DNA of 64,000 bases from Vibrio syngnathi (GTDB taxonomy: Bacteria; Pseudomonadota; Gammaproteobacteria; Enterobacterales; Vibrionaceae), in contig NZ_CP017916.1 of the NCBI RefSeq assembly GCF_002119525.1, positions 186,001 through 250,000 of the forward strand. The letters run 5' to 3'. Each line of letters opens with the position of its first letter. Position 1 is the stretch's first letter. Below the pieces are notes generated by a model. The model saw only the letters and a program-made list of their open reading frames with translations. It ran no database searches and was not told where the DNA came from. Of the stretch, positions 56,581-64,000 are shown in pieces. The position numbers were made by a program, and so were the translations under genes.

Positions 56581-58782
56581 TTAGCTCAGATCTTGCGGCT
56601 CAATATCGAGTGACCAACGGACTTTTTTCGCAGCAGGTAACATATTAATTGCTGGCTTGGCGCTCATTAATAGCTTCTGCATCATCGAGCGAGTCTGTGT
56701 TTGTAGAATAAGCTGCCAACGAGACTTGCCGGCTCGCTTGGCCAGTGGTGCAGGGGTTGGGCCGAGCACCATGCAATATTGGTCAAATAACGGATGCGAT
56801 TCCAATGTGTGGCGCACTTGACGCAAGAACTCTTCCACCAAACGTGTGTCATTGGCTTCCGCTCTAAACAGAGTCATGAAGGTATAAGGTGGCAACATCG
56901 CTTGTTTACGCTCTGCCAATGCGGTTTGGGCAAAGTGGTTATAGTCTTTGTGCAGCAACGCTTGTAATAAGCCATGTTCTGGATGGTGAGTTTGTAAGAT
57001 AACCTCACCAGGCTTACTGGCTCGTCCTGCTCGACCTGCGACTTGAGTAAACAATTGAGCCAATCGTTCAGAGGCGCGGAAGTCACTGCTATATAAAGAG
57101 GCATCAACATCCAGTAATGCCACAAGTGTGACATCAGGGAAGTGGTGCCCTTTAGCAAGCATCTGTGTGCCGATAAGAATTTGGTATTCACCTTTGCGAA
57201 TCGACTCTAACGCGCTTTCTAAGCTGCCTTTACGGCGAGTGCTGTCTCGGTCAATACGAATGGTTTTGTATTCCGGAAATAGCTGGCCAAGTTGAGCTTC
57301 CAACTGTTCGGTACCTACACCTACTGTCACTAAGTTCGCTGAACCACACCCTTGGCAATGATGCACAATATGCTGCTGCGAGCCACAATGGTGGCAGCGC
57401 ATCTCATTACTGTATTGGTGATAGGTGTAGTAAGCATCACAACGCTTACATTCGGCTGTCCAACCACAATCGTGACACATCAGTGCGGGAGAAAACCCTC
57501 GGCGGTTGAGGAACAACATCACTTGGTTGCCTGCTTTGAGGTGTCTTTGCATTTCAGCAATCAAAGACGCAGACAAGCCACTTTCTAGATATTCACCCTT
57601 AACATCTAACACTTTATTGGTGGTTGGTAGTGCGACACCTGCGCGCGAGGTGAGGGTGAGGTAGCTGTATTTACCTATTTGGGCGTTGTGCAGCGTCTCA
57701 AAGGCTGGGGTAGCAGAGCCTAACACAACCGGAATTTGCGCCTTATGAGCTCGCATGATCGCCACATCACGAGCGTGGTAGCGGAGGCTGTCTTGCTGTT
57801 TATATGAAGCATCATGTTCTTCATCGACAATAATGATGCCCAGATCGGCAAAAGGCGTGAACAGAGCCGAGCGCGTACCAATCACAATGCCCGCTATTTT
57901 GTCACGTGCTGATAACCAAGCATTCAATCGTTCAGAATCGTTTAATCCAGAGTGAATCACCTCAACAGGCACATTAAAACGACGCTTAAAGCGATTAATC
58001 GTTTGAGGGGTTAGGCCGATCTCCGGTACTAACACTAACGCTTGTTTACCTTGGTCGAGAATCGGTTTGATCATATTCAGATAGACTTCAGTCTTACCTG
58101 AGCCAGTAACCCCCTCTAACAAGAAGCAACCAAAGTCGGTTTGGCTATTTACCGTTGCTATTGCTATAGCCTGTTCTTCATTGAGTTTTGGCTTATCTTG
58201 ATCGTTTTCGAGATCCACCGGCCATGCATGGCGTTTTGGTTTTTTCTCTACCGATTCAACCCAGCCCTTCTCTTCCAACGTCTTAAGTACCGCGCTGCCC
58301 ACCTCTTCATCGATGAACTTCTGATGAGGAACCGGGCCGTGCTCAAGCATGTGCATCACTTTGGCTTGTTTGACCGCTCGGCCGAAGCCCTGCATCAGTT
58401 GATCTCTGCCTGATGGGGTCAATTGCCATTCAACAAGCGTCGCGAAGTCTGCAGCTTTGCCTTTTCGTAAGGCGCTTGGTAGTGCGTTGGCCAAGGTTTC
58501 ACCTAGTGGATACTGATAGAACTGGCTACACCATACCAAGAGTGAGTAGACCGATTCCGGCCAAACGGGTTGGTTGTCTAGTAAGGCTTTAATGGGCTTG
58601 AGTTTGTCTAATTCGAATTCAGATTCGTTAACCAGAGCCGTAACAATACCTGTTAAGGTTTGTCGTCCAAAAGGCACAGAAACTCGTCCGCCAATTATAG
58701 GGAATAGGTGGCTAGGAATCTTGTAATCGAACTGTTTGTCTAGTGGAACCGGCAGTGCCACGCGGGCAATCATTGGGCGCAT
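56581..58782 (-). CDS. priA: Primosomal replication-restart helicase PriA
   Basis: Recognises stalled forks and reloads the replisome. The 733-residue protein has an N-terminal 3'-DNA-binding domain (MIARVALPVPLDKQFDYKIP), Walker A LEGVTGSGKTEVYLNM (about 225), the DEEH box IIIVDEEHDASYKQQDSLRY, and a zinc region with eight cysteines: CHDCGWTAECKRC, then CHHC and CQGC. Helicase motif VI lies near TQVAGRAGRASKPGEVILQT. Divergent from rpmE, as in E. coli. Confidence 0.98.
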   Translation of the reverse strand: MRPMIARVALPVPLDKQFDYKIPSHLFPIIGGRVSVPFGRQTLTGIVTALVNESEFELDKLKPIKALLDNQPVWPESVYSLLVWCSQFYQYPLGETLANALPSALRKGKAADFATLVEWQLTPSGRDQLMQGFGRAVKQAKVMHMLEHGPVPHQKFIDEEVGSAVLKTLEEKGWVESVEKKPKRHAWPVDLENDQDKPKLNEEQAIAIATVNSQTDFGCFLLEGVTGSGKTEVYLNMIKPILDQGKQALVLVPEIGLTPQTINRFKRRFNVPVEVIHSGLNDSERLNAWLSARDKIAGIVIGTRSALFTPFADLGIIIVDEEHDASYKQQDSLRYHARDVAIMRAHKAQIPVVLGSATPAFETLHNAQIGKYSYLTLTSRAGVALPTTNKVLDVKGEYLESGLSASLIAEMQRHLKAGNQVMLFLNRRGFSPALMCHDCGWTAECKRCDAYYTYHQYSNEMRCHHCGSQQHIVHHCQGCGSANLVTVGVGTEQLEAQLGQLFPEYKTIRIDRDSTRRKGSLESALESIRKGEYQILIGTQMLAKGHHFPDVTLVALLDVDASLYSSDFRASERLAQLFTQVAGRAGRASKPGEVILQTHHPEHGLLQALLHKDYNHFAQTALAERKQAMLPPYTFMTLFRAEANDTRLVEEFLRQVRHTLESHPLFDQYCMVLGPTPAPLAKRAGKSRWQLILQTQTRSMMQKLLMSAKPAINMLPAAKKVRWSLDIEPQDLS

Positions 58783-59113
58783 AAATGGACGACTTTATCT
58801 GAGTTGACGAGAGCGGACAGTCTAAAGGATAAGGCGGTTAAATTCGAGAAGCAGTTTGGACCAGCTCAGAGAGTAGAACCAGTGAAGACCACTTAAGCCT
58901 TAAATCTTAAAGTGACAAAGGAAATAAAGAGGCTATTGGTGAAAAATGTATCAAATCAGTTGATCCTACCCCACAGATTCATTACTATACTGCGCCTTAA
59001 AGGTATGGCTTTATCGCGGTTTAGTGATACAGCGGTGTCTTTATTTATTTTTTAACTACGTGTGGTGTCCGGCTTAGAATCGGATGGCGACACGGCCTAA
59101 TTGAGGTTTTCCC
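58783..59113. other. Divergent spacer between priA and rpmE
   Basis: Holds the priA and rpmE promoters. An inverted segment GTGTCCG ... CGG ... GACAC at 59063-59095 lies just upstream of the rpmE ribosome binding site and could be part of an L31 autoregulatory leader; that is only inferred. Confidence 0.45.
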
Positions 59114-59332
59114 ATGAAAGTTGGTATCCACCCAGAATACAAAGCAGTTTCTGCAACTTGTTCTTGCGGTAACACGTTTGAGTTCAACTCAACGCTAGCA
59201 AAAGAATCAATCCACCTAGACGTATGTGACAAATGTCACCCGTTCTACACTGGTAAGCAACGTATCGTAGATACAGGCGGCCGTGTTGATCGCTTCAACA
59301 AGCGTTTCGGTGCTCTTTCTAGCAAGAAGTAA
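59114..59332 (+). CDS. rpmE: Ribosomal protein L31 (zinc-binding type)
   Basis: Bridges the 50S and 30S subunits. The 72-residue protein has the four zinc cysteines CSCG (16, 18) and CDKC (37, 40), marking the zinc-containing RpmE rather than the zinc-free YkgM type. GAGG eight bases upstream of ATG 59114 is the binding site. Ends in a classical terminator. Confidence 0.98.
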   Translation: MKVGIHPEYKAVSATCSCGNTFEFNSTLAKESIHLDVCDKCHPFYTGKQRIVDTGGRVDRFNKRFGALSSKK

Positions 59333-59350
59333 TTCTCGCTATTTAGACAT

Positions 59351-59377
59351 AAAAAGGACACTTCGGTGTCCTTTTTT
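59351..59377 (+). terminator. Terminator after rpmE
   Basis: AAAAAGGACAC-TTCG-GTGTCCTTTTTT: perfect stem with a UUCG tetraloop and T run. The rest of the 331-bp spacer to the malic enzyme gene (59378-59663) shows no clear signal beyond a presumed promoter. Confidence 0.95.
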
Positions 59378-59663
59378 GTTGCCTGAAATTTGAGAAAGTA
59401 CTGAATCGTATTTCATTATTAGGTCAGTTAAAGTAATAGGTTACTGACGTAAATCTTACTTAATCACTTATCCCAACACTCTTTCCTCGAAATTCGCTCT
59501 AAAGTTGAGCAGGCGATAGTAATTTCAACTGCCCACTGGTCTTATTAGTAGTGAAATCTCGTTTTTTAATGATACAGATGCTTCAACCACCTAGGAACTT
59601 TGAAGTACATCCATTAACATGAACAAGATCCCCCAAATAATAATATCCTAGGAACCTACACCT

Positions 59664-60953
59664 ATGTCTGAAGACAGCCGCCAAGATCAATCCTCTCAAG
59701 CGTTATCGCCTCAAGAACAATTCCGTCAGCAAGCTCTTGATTATCATGAGTTCCCAATTCCAGGCAAAATTGCCGTAGAACTGACGAAGCCTGCAAACTC
59801 TGCAGAAGACCTAGCACTGGCATACAGCCCAGGTGTAGCTGAGCCTGTTCGCGAGATTGCACAGAACGTCGATAACGTTTACAAGTACACAGGTAAAGGC
59901 AACATGGTTGCAGTTATCTCTAACGGTACTGCAATTCTTGGCTTAGGCAATCTTGGTCCTATTGCTTCTAAACCGGTTATGGAAGGTAAAGCGCTACTGT
60001 TTAAGCGTTTTGCTGGTTTAGATTCTATCGATATTGAAGTAAAACACCGCACAATCGATGAGTTCGTTGATACGGTTGCGAATATCGCAGATACATTTGG
60101 CGGTATTAACTTAGAAGACATCAAAGCACCAGACTGTTTTGAAATCGAGCGTCGCCTGATTGAGCGTTGTGATGTACCTGTATTCCACGATGACCAACAC
60201 GGTACTGCGATTGTTACGGCAGCAGGTATGCTGAATGCGATTGAGCTTCAAGGTAAGAAACTGGAAGAGTGTAAGATCGTTTGTTTAGGTGCTGGCGCAG
60301 CGGCGGTTGCTTGTATGGAGCTACTGATTAAGTGTGGCGCTCAGCGTGAGAAGATCTACATGCTTGACCGTAAAGGTGTGATCCACACTCGTCGTGATGA
60401 CTTGAATGAATACAAAGAGCTGTTCGCAAATAACACCGACAAGCGCACGCTTGAAGATGTTATCGAAGGCGCTGATCTGTTCTTGGGTGTATCGGGTCCT
60501 AATCTGCTACCAGCTAAGGCTCTTACGCTGATGGCTGATAAGCCGGTTGTGTTTGCATGTTCAAACCCAGATCCAGAGATCAAGCCTGAGCTTGCACACG
60601 AAGTTCGTTCTGACCTAATCATGGGTACAGGCCGTAGTGATTACCCTAACCAAGTAAACAACGTACTTTGTTTCCCATTCATTTTCCGTGGTGCACTAGA
60701 CGTGCGTGCGAGCGAAATCAATGACGAAATGAAGCTAGCGGCGGTTAAAGCGATTCGTGAACTAGCGAAAGAAGAAGTTCCAGCTGAAGTATTGGCAGCT
60801 GCGGGCGAGACTGCACTGGAATTTGGTAAAGGTTACATCATTCCTAAGCCAATGGATCCACGTCTGCTTCCTCGCATAGCAAAAGCAGTTGCGGAAGCGG
60901 CGGTTGAGTCTGGCGTTGCTCGTATTGAGATGCCTGCTAACTATATGGCTTAA
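59664..60953 (+). CDS. Malic enzyme (short form without phosphotransacetylase domain)
   Basis: Oxidative decarboxylation of malate to pyruvate with NAD(P). The 429-residue protein has the N-terminal malic domain (ALDYHEFPIPGKIAVELTKP, LAYSPGVAEPVREI, GNLGPIASKPVMEGKALLFK) and the C-terminal nucleotide-binding domain with VCLGAGAAAVACMELLI. Metal-site residues lie in DDQHGTAIV and IEVKHRTIDEFVD. It lacks the phosphotransacetylase-like C-terminal half of E. coli MaeB. A tandem octamer array starts at its stop codon. Confidence 0.94.
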   Translation: MSEDSRQDQSSQALSPQEQFRQQALDYHEFPIPGKIAVELTKPANSAEDLALAYSPGVAEPVREIAQNVDNVYKYTGKGNMVAVISNGTAILGLGNLGPIASKPVMEGKALLFKRFAGLDSIDIEVKHRTIDEFVDTVANIADTFGGINLEDIKAPDCFEIERRLIERCDVPVFHDDQHGTAIVTAAGMLNAIELQGKKLEECKIVCLGAGAAAVACMELLIKCGAQREKIYMLDRKGVIHTRRDDLNEYKELFANNTDKRTLEDVIEGADLFLGVSGPNLLPAKALTLMADKPVVFACSNPDPEIKPELAHEVRSDLIMGTGRSDYPNQVNNVLCFPFIFRGALDVRASEINDEMKLAAVKAIRELAKEEVPAEVLAAAGETALEFGKGYIIPKPMDPRLLPRIAKAVAEAAVESGVARIEMPANYMA

Positions 60954-61006
60954 TGCCTTAATAGCTTAATAGCTTAATAGCTTAATAGCTTAATAGCTTA
61001 ATAGCG
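60951..61006 (+). repeat. Octamer tandem repeat starting at the malic enzyme stop codon
   Basis: Seven octamers: TAATGCCT (containing the stop codon TAA), five exact copies of TAATAGCT (60959-60998), then TAATAGCG. The array begins precisely at the stop codon. Confidence 0.95.
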
Positions 61007-61034
61007 GTTGCTCTATTGAGCGAAAAAGAATAAT

Positions 61035-61065
61035 AAAAAACCGACTCATTTGGAGTCGGTTTTTT
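61035..61065 (+). terminator. Terminator after the malic enzyme gene
   Basis: AAAAAACCGACTC / GAGTCGGTTTTTT, 13-bp perfect stem, 5-nt loop and T run, symmetrical so it may also end metJ transcripts arriving from the other side. Confidence 0.93.
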
Positions 61066-61169
61066 TATGTTTATCATTCACAGCGCACTGACAAGTAGTG
61101 TCGTGGGTGATGTGATAAATAGGGTTCAGCTATAGCGAATCAATAATGAAGGCAGTGACTGAGTTGTTT

Positions 61170-61490
61170 TTATTCTTCGTCAAACGCTTCGAACTCGATA
61201 CCCATCTCTGTCATCAGTTTTTTCACTTCAGTAGGAATATCGTCGGGACGGTCTTTACGAAGATCTTCATCCGTTGGTAGTGGTTGGCCTGTGTACGCAT
61301 GTAGAAAGGCTTCGCACAGTAGCTCACTGTTTGTTGCATGGCGTAGGTTATTAATCTGGCGGCGAGTGCGCTCGTCAGTAAGAACCTTTAACACTTTTAG
61401 AGGGATAGAAACTGTAATTTTCTTTACTTGTTCGCTTTTCTTTCCATGCTCAGCATATGGGCTTATGTATTCACCATTCCAGTCGGCCAT
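61170..61490 (-). CDS. metJ: Methionine repressor MetJ
   Basis: Ribbon-helix-helix repressor using S-adenosylmethionine as corepressor. The 106-residue protein begins [20 protein letters not shown], then [20 protein letters not shown] (the DNA-contacting strand) and [20 protein letters not shown], nearly identical to E. coli MetJ apart from the tail. Divergent from metB, with the Met boxes between them, so it also controls itself. Confidence 0.98.
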   Translation of the reverse strand: MADWNGEYISPYAEHGKKSEQVKKITVSIPLKVLKVLTDERTRRQINNLRHATNSELLCEAFLHAYTGQPLPTDEDLRKDRPDDIPTEVKKLMTEMGIEFEAFDEE

Positions 61491-61565
61491 TGCGTACCTT
61501 CATCACTTTAGTTGTTAGAATAAATTAATAGTGGTGATTTTAGCGGGATTTACTGCCATAAGCAA

Positions 61566-61597
61566 AGACATATAGACGTCTGGAAGTGTTGACGTCT
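61566..61597. promoter_or_regulatory. Four tandem Met boxes between metJ and metB
   Basis: Contiguous 8-bp units AGACATAT, AGACGTCT, GGAAGTGT and TGACGTCT: the second is the perfect MetJ consensus AGACGTCT, the fourth has one mismatch and the others two to four. This is the standard metJ-metB operator array. Confidence 0.92.
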
Positions 61598-61698
61598 CAC
61601 GTTTATGAAAGTAAAGTGAATAACATATATCTAACACAGCCGCAAAATGCCGACAAGCAGCTGTGATTCTCAGACGCAAAATTTGTAAGGAAGCACCT

Positions 61699-62880
61699 AT
61701 GAGCAGCCGGAAGCCAGCAACCATCGCCGTACGTACTGGTATCGAGTCAGACACGCAACATCATGCTGTTGTCCCACCCATTTATCTTTCGACTAACTAT
61801 GGGTTTCCCGCTTTTGGTGAAGTGCCAAAGTATGATTATACCCGCTCTGGTAACCCAAACCGTGGTCTATTAGAAACGGCACTGTTTGAGCTTGAGTCGG
61901 GCAAAGGTGCGGTTGTGACTAACTGCGGTACGTCGGCACTTAACTTATGGGTATCCGCTTTCTTAGGTGGTGATGATCTTATCATCGCACCACACGACTG
62001 CTACGGCGGCACTTATCGTCTGTTTAACACACGCTCACTAAAAGGTGACTTCAAAGTTCTGTTCGTTGATCAATCGGATCAAGCGGCACTGGATGCGGCG
62101 ATCGCGCTTAAGCCAAAGTTGATCTTAATCGAAACACCATCGAATCCACTGGTTCGTGTGGTTGATATTGCAGAAACTTGCCGTAAAGCGAAAGAAGTGG
62201 GTGCTCTGGTTGCTGTCGACAACACGTTTTTGACGCCTGTGTTCCAAAAGCCTTTAGAGCTGGGTGCTGACTTTGTTATCCACTCAACCACCAAATACAT
62301 TAACGGACACTCGGATGTTATTGGTGGCGTTGTAGTGACTAAAACTGAAGAGCACGCTGAAGAGCTAGCATGGTGGGGCAACTGTATTGGTGCGACCGGC
62401 ACACCATTTGATAGCTACATGACTCTACGTGGTATTCGTACGCTAGGTGCACGTATGCGTGTTCACGAAGAGAGTTCACGTGAAATTCTGACGGCGCTGC
62501 AACAACAAGATCTGGTGGGTACGATTTACCACCCAAGCCTTCCTGAACATCCGGGCCACGAGATCGCGAAAAAACAACAACTGGGCTTTGGTTCCATGCT
62601 GAGCTTTGAGTTTGCGGGCTCTTTTGAAGCACTTAAATATTTTGTAGATAAGTTAGAGCTATTTTCTTTGGCTGAATCACTGGGTGGGGTTGAAAGCCTG
62701 ATTTGCCACCCAGCTTCGATGACTCACCGTGCGATGGGCGAAGAAGCATTGGCAGAAGCGGGTGTTTCTCAACAACTACTGCGCCTTTCTGTTGGCCTTG
62801 AAGATGCGGAAGACCTAATCGACGATCTCAAGCAAGCGTTTGAAAAAACACAACGCTTTATCACTGAAGGGGAGGGTTAA
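61699..62880 (+). CDS. metB: Cystathionine gamma-synthase
   Basis: PLP enzyme joining O-succinylhomoserine and cysteine in methionine synthesis. From ATG 61699 (AAGGAAG eight bases upstream) the product is 393 residues and starts MSSRKPATIAVRTGIESDTQ. PLP-site features: the motif HSTTKYINGHSDVIGG with the Schiff-base lysine, and VDNTFLTPVFQKPLELGADF. A frame start at 61663 has no family support. Two bases separate it from metL, so metBL are translated together. Confidence 0.96.
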   Translation: MSSRKPATIAVRTGIESDTQHHAVVPPIYLSTNYGFPAFGEVPKYDYTRSGNPNRGLLETALFELESGKGAVVTNCGTSALNLWVSAFLGGDDLIIAPHDCYGGTYRLFNTRSLKGDFKVLFVDQSDQAALDAAIALKPKLILIETPSNPLVRVVDIAETCRKAKEVGALVAVDNTFLTPVFQKPLELGADFVIHSTTKYINGHSDVIGGVVVTKTEEHAEELAWWGNCIGATGTPFDSYMTLRGIRTLGARMRVHEESSREILTALQQQDLVGTIYHPSLPEHPGHEIAKKQQLGFGSMLSFEFAGSFEALKYFVDKLELFSLAESLGGVESLICHPASMTHRAMGEEALAEAGVSQQLLRLSVGLEDAEDLIDDLKQAFEKTQRFITEGEG

Positions 62881-62882
62881 TA

Positions 62883-64000
62883 ATGGCAATCTTTCGCCAG
62901 CTACATAAATTTGGTGGCAGCAGTTTAGCGAACCCCGAGTGTTACCAACGCGTGGTCAATATTCTTAGAGAGTACTCATCAGCAACCGATTTAGTCGTTG
63001 TTTCAGCTGCGGGTAAAACAACCAACCGTTTGATTGAGTTTGTTGAAGCGCTCGATAAAGACGGCCGTATTGCTCACGAATGCCTGCAAACCCTTCGTCA
63101 GTTCCAACTTGAGCTGATTGAATCGTTACTTGACGGTGAAACTGCTGAGCAATTAACGGCAACCATTCAACAAGAATTTACTGCTTTGGGTGAGCTTACA
63201 GCTCCCTTGAGTGAAGCACAAAAAGCACAAGTACTGGGTCATGGTGAGGTTTGGTCTTCACGTCTGTTAGCCGCTTTGTTGTGCCAACATGACTTACAAG
63301 CGGTTGCTCAAGATGCGCGTGCCTTTTTACGTGCAGAAGCGGGTGCTCAACCCGAAGTGGATCGCGCGCGTTCTTATCCTCTGATTAAAGAAGTTTTGGC
63401 TCAGCATACGCATTGCCGAGTGGTGATTACGGGCTTTATGGCTCAGAACTGCGAAGGTGAAACAGTACTGCTTGGTCGTAACGGTTCAGATTACTCAGCA
63501 ACCGTAATAGGCGCTCTGGCAGAAGTTGAACGTGTGACGATTTGGAGTGACGTGGCGGGCGTCTACAGCGCTGACCCTCGTTTGGTTTCGGATGCGTGTT
63601 TGTTGCCTCTGCTTCGCCTTGATGAAGCGAGTGAACTCGCTCGTCTGGCGGCTCCAGTGCTCCATAGCCGAACGCTACAGCCTGTCGCTCAAAGTGCTAT
63701 GGATCTGAGCTTACGTTGCAGTTATCAGCCAGAGGCGGGTTCTACACAGATAGAGCGTGTATTGGCATCCGGTCGTGGTGCAAAAATCATTACCTCTTTA
63801 GATGAAGTTCTTATCGTGCAACTGACGTTTGGTCATGGACATGATTTCGACCGTCTAGAAAGCGAAGTGTTGGAAGGTCTTAAGCGTGCTCAACTAGAGC
63901 CGCTTGCTTATGAACTTGAACCGGATCAACATTGTTTGCGTCTTGCTTACACAGAAGAGATCGCTGGTGGCGCTTTAGAATATCTACAAGATCACGCGAT
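62883..64000 (+). CDS. metL: Aspartokinase II/homoserine dehydrogenase II, N-terminal part (cut by window edge)
   Basis: Bifunctional enzyme of methionine/threonine synthesis. The visible 372 codons cover the aspartokinase domain: RQLHKFGGSSLANPECYQRV at the start (kinase loop KFGGSSL), VVVSAAGKTTNRL, and LLGRNGSDYSATVIGALAEV. The binding site GGAGG overlaps the end of metB. The stop codon and the homoserine dehydrogenase domain are beyond the window; the frame is open to the last base. Confidence 0.96.
   Translation, partial: MAIFRQLHKFGGSSLANPECYQRVVNILREYSSATDLVVVSAAGKTTNRLIEFVEALDKDGRIAHECLQTLRQFQLELIESLLDGETAEQLTATIQQEFTALGELTAPLSEAQKAQVLGHGEVWSSRLLAALLCQHDLQAVAQDARAFLRAEAGAQPEVDRARSYPLIKEVLAQHTHCRVVITGFMAQNCEGETVLLGRNGSDYSATVIGALAEVERVTIWSDVAGVYSADPRLVSDACLLPLLRLDEASELARLAAPVLHSRTLQPVAQSAMDLSLRCSYQPEAGSTQIERVLASGRGAKIITSLDEVLIVQLTFGHGHDFDRLESEVLEGLKRAQLEPLAYELEPDQHCLRLAYTEEIAGGALEYLQDHA

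Noticed and set aside
1..64000. Mobile elements, CRISPR arrays, tRNA or rRNA genes, prophage or defence islands
   Set aside because: No transposase, integrase, spacer-repeat array or tRNA-like cloverleaf was recognised in any region; gene order is that of a core vibrio chromosome.

Overview
The window is a gene-dense stretch of a gammaproteobacterial chromosome, almost certainly a Vibrio (gene content and order, CrbS/CrbR acetate-switch proteins, the rpmE-priA-cytR-ftsN-hslVU-menA-rraA-zapB-glpX order, moderate GC with AT-rich spacers). It looks like core chromosome: I see no rRNA, tRNA, insertion sequence, prophage or CRISPR. Two genes are cut by the window edges: purH at the left and metL at the right. 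The exact species cannot be fixed from the sequence alone; the arginine deiminase cluster beside pyrBI suggests a marine Vibrio, which is inference. Layout: 1-7.3 kb holds purH (partial), zntR, a diguanylate cyclase, dusB-fis, prmA and aroQ-accB-accC. 7.6-26.2 kb is an acetate/central-carbon block: acs; an operon of a cNMP/CBS/nucleotidyltransferase protein with a DnaQ-like exonuclease; an MFS transporter; the giant sensor kinase CrbS; an iron-regulated fagA-like/fumC pair; the ActP-type symporter with its small DUF4212 partner; the K+/H+ antiporter NhaP2; CrbR; and dsbD. CrbS senses and CrbR activates acs in V. cholerae, so regulator pair, target and acetate transporter all lie within 17 kb here. 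26.4-38.4 kb is an arginine/pyrimidine/aspartate block: an ArgR paralogue, pyrBI with a leader-peptide attenuator, arcA-arcC-arcB (arginine deiminase pathway), a YfcC-type transporter that probably exchanges arginine and ornithine, and aspA with a Dcu C4-dicarboxylate carrier. A perfect FNR-type dyad and an ARG-box-like double site fit anaerobic and arginine control. 38.7-50.7 kb holds fxsA, trmL, sodA (Fur box), cpxRA with divergent cpxP (perfect CpxR box), fieF, pfkA, tpiA, small proteins of limited known function, a SufR-like regulator with a cysteine cluster, glpX and zapB. 50.8-64 kb holds rraA, menA, hslVU, ftsN, cytR, priA, rpmE, a short malic enzyme, and metJ divergent from metB-metL across four tandem Met boxes. 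The most unusual signals are: (i) tandem repeats that begin exactly at the stop codons of several unrelated genes (fumC, arcB, a CHMI-family isomerase gene, malic enzyme); (ii) the ArgR paralogue with a changed arginine-binding aspartate and an unusual operator; (iii) the nucleotidyltransferase/exonuclease pair inside the acetate-switch cluster; (iv) the SufR-like regulator; (v) repeat arrays in long spacers upstream of arcA, pfkA and the actP operon. No clearly new multi-gene system (defence, biosynthetic or mobile) is evident.
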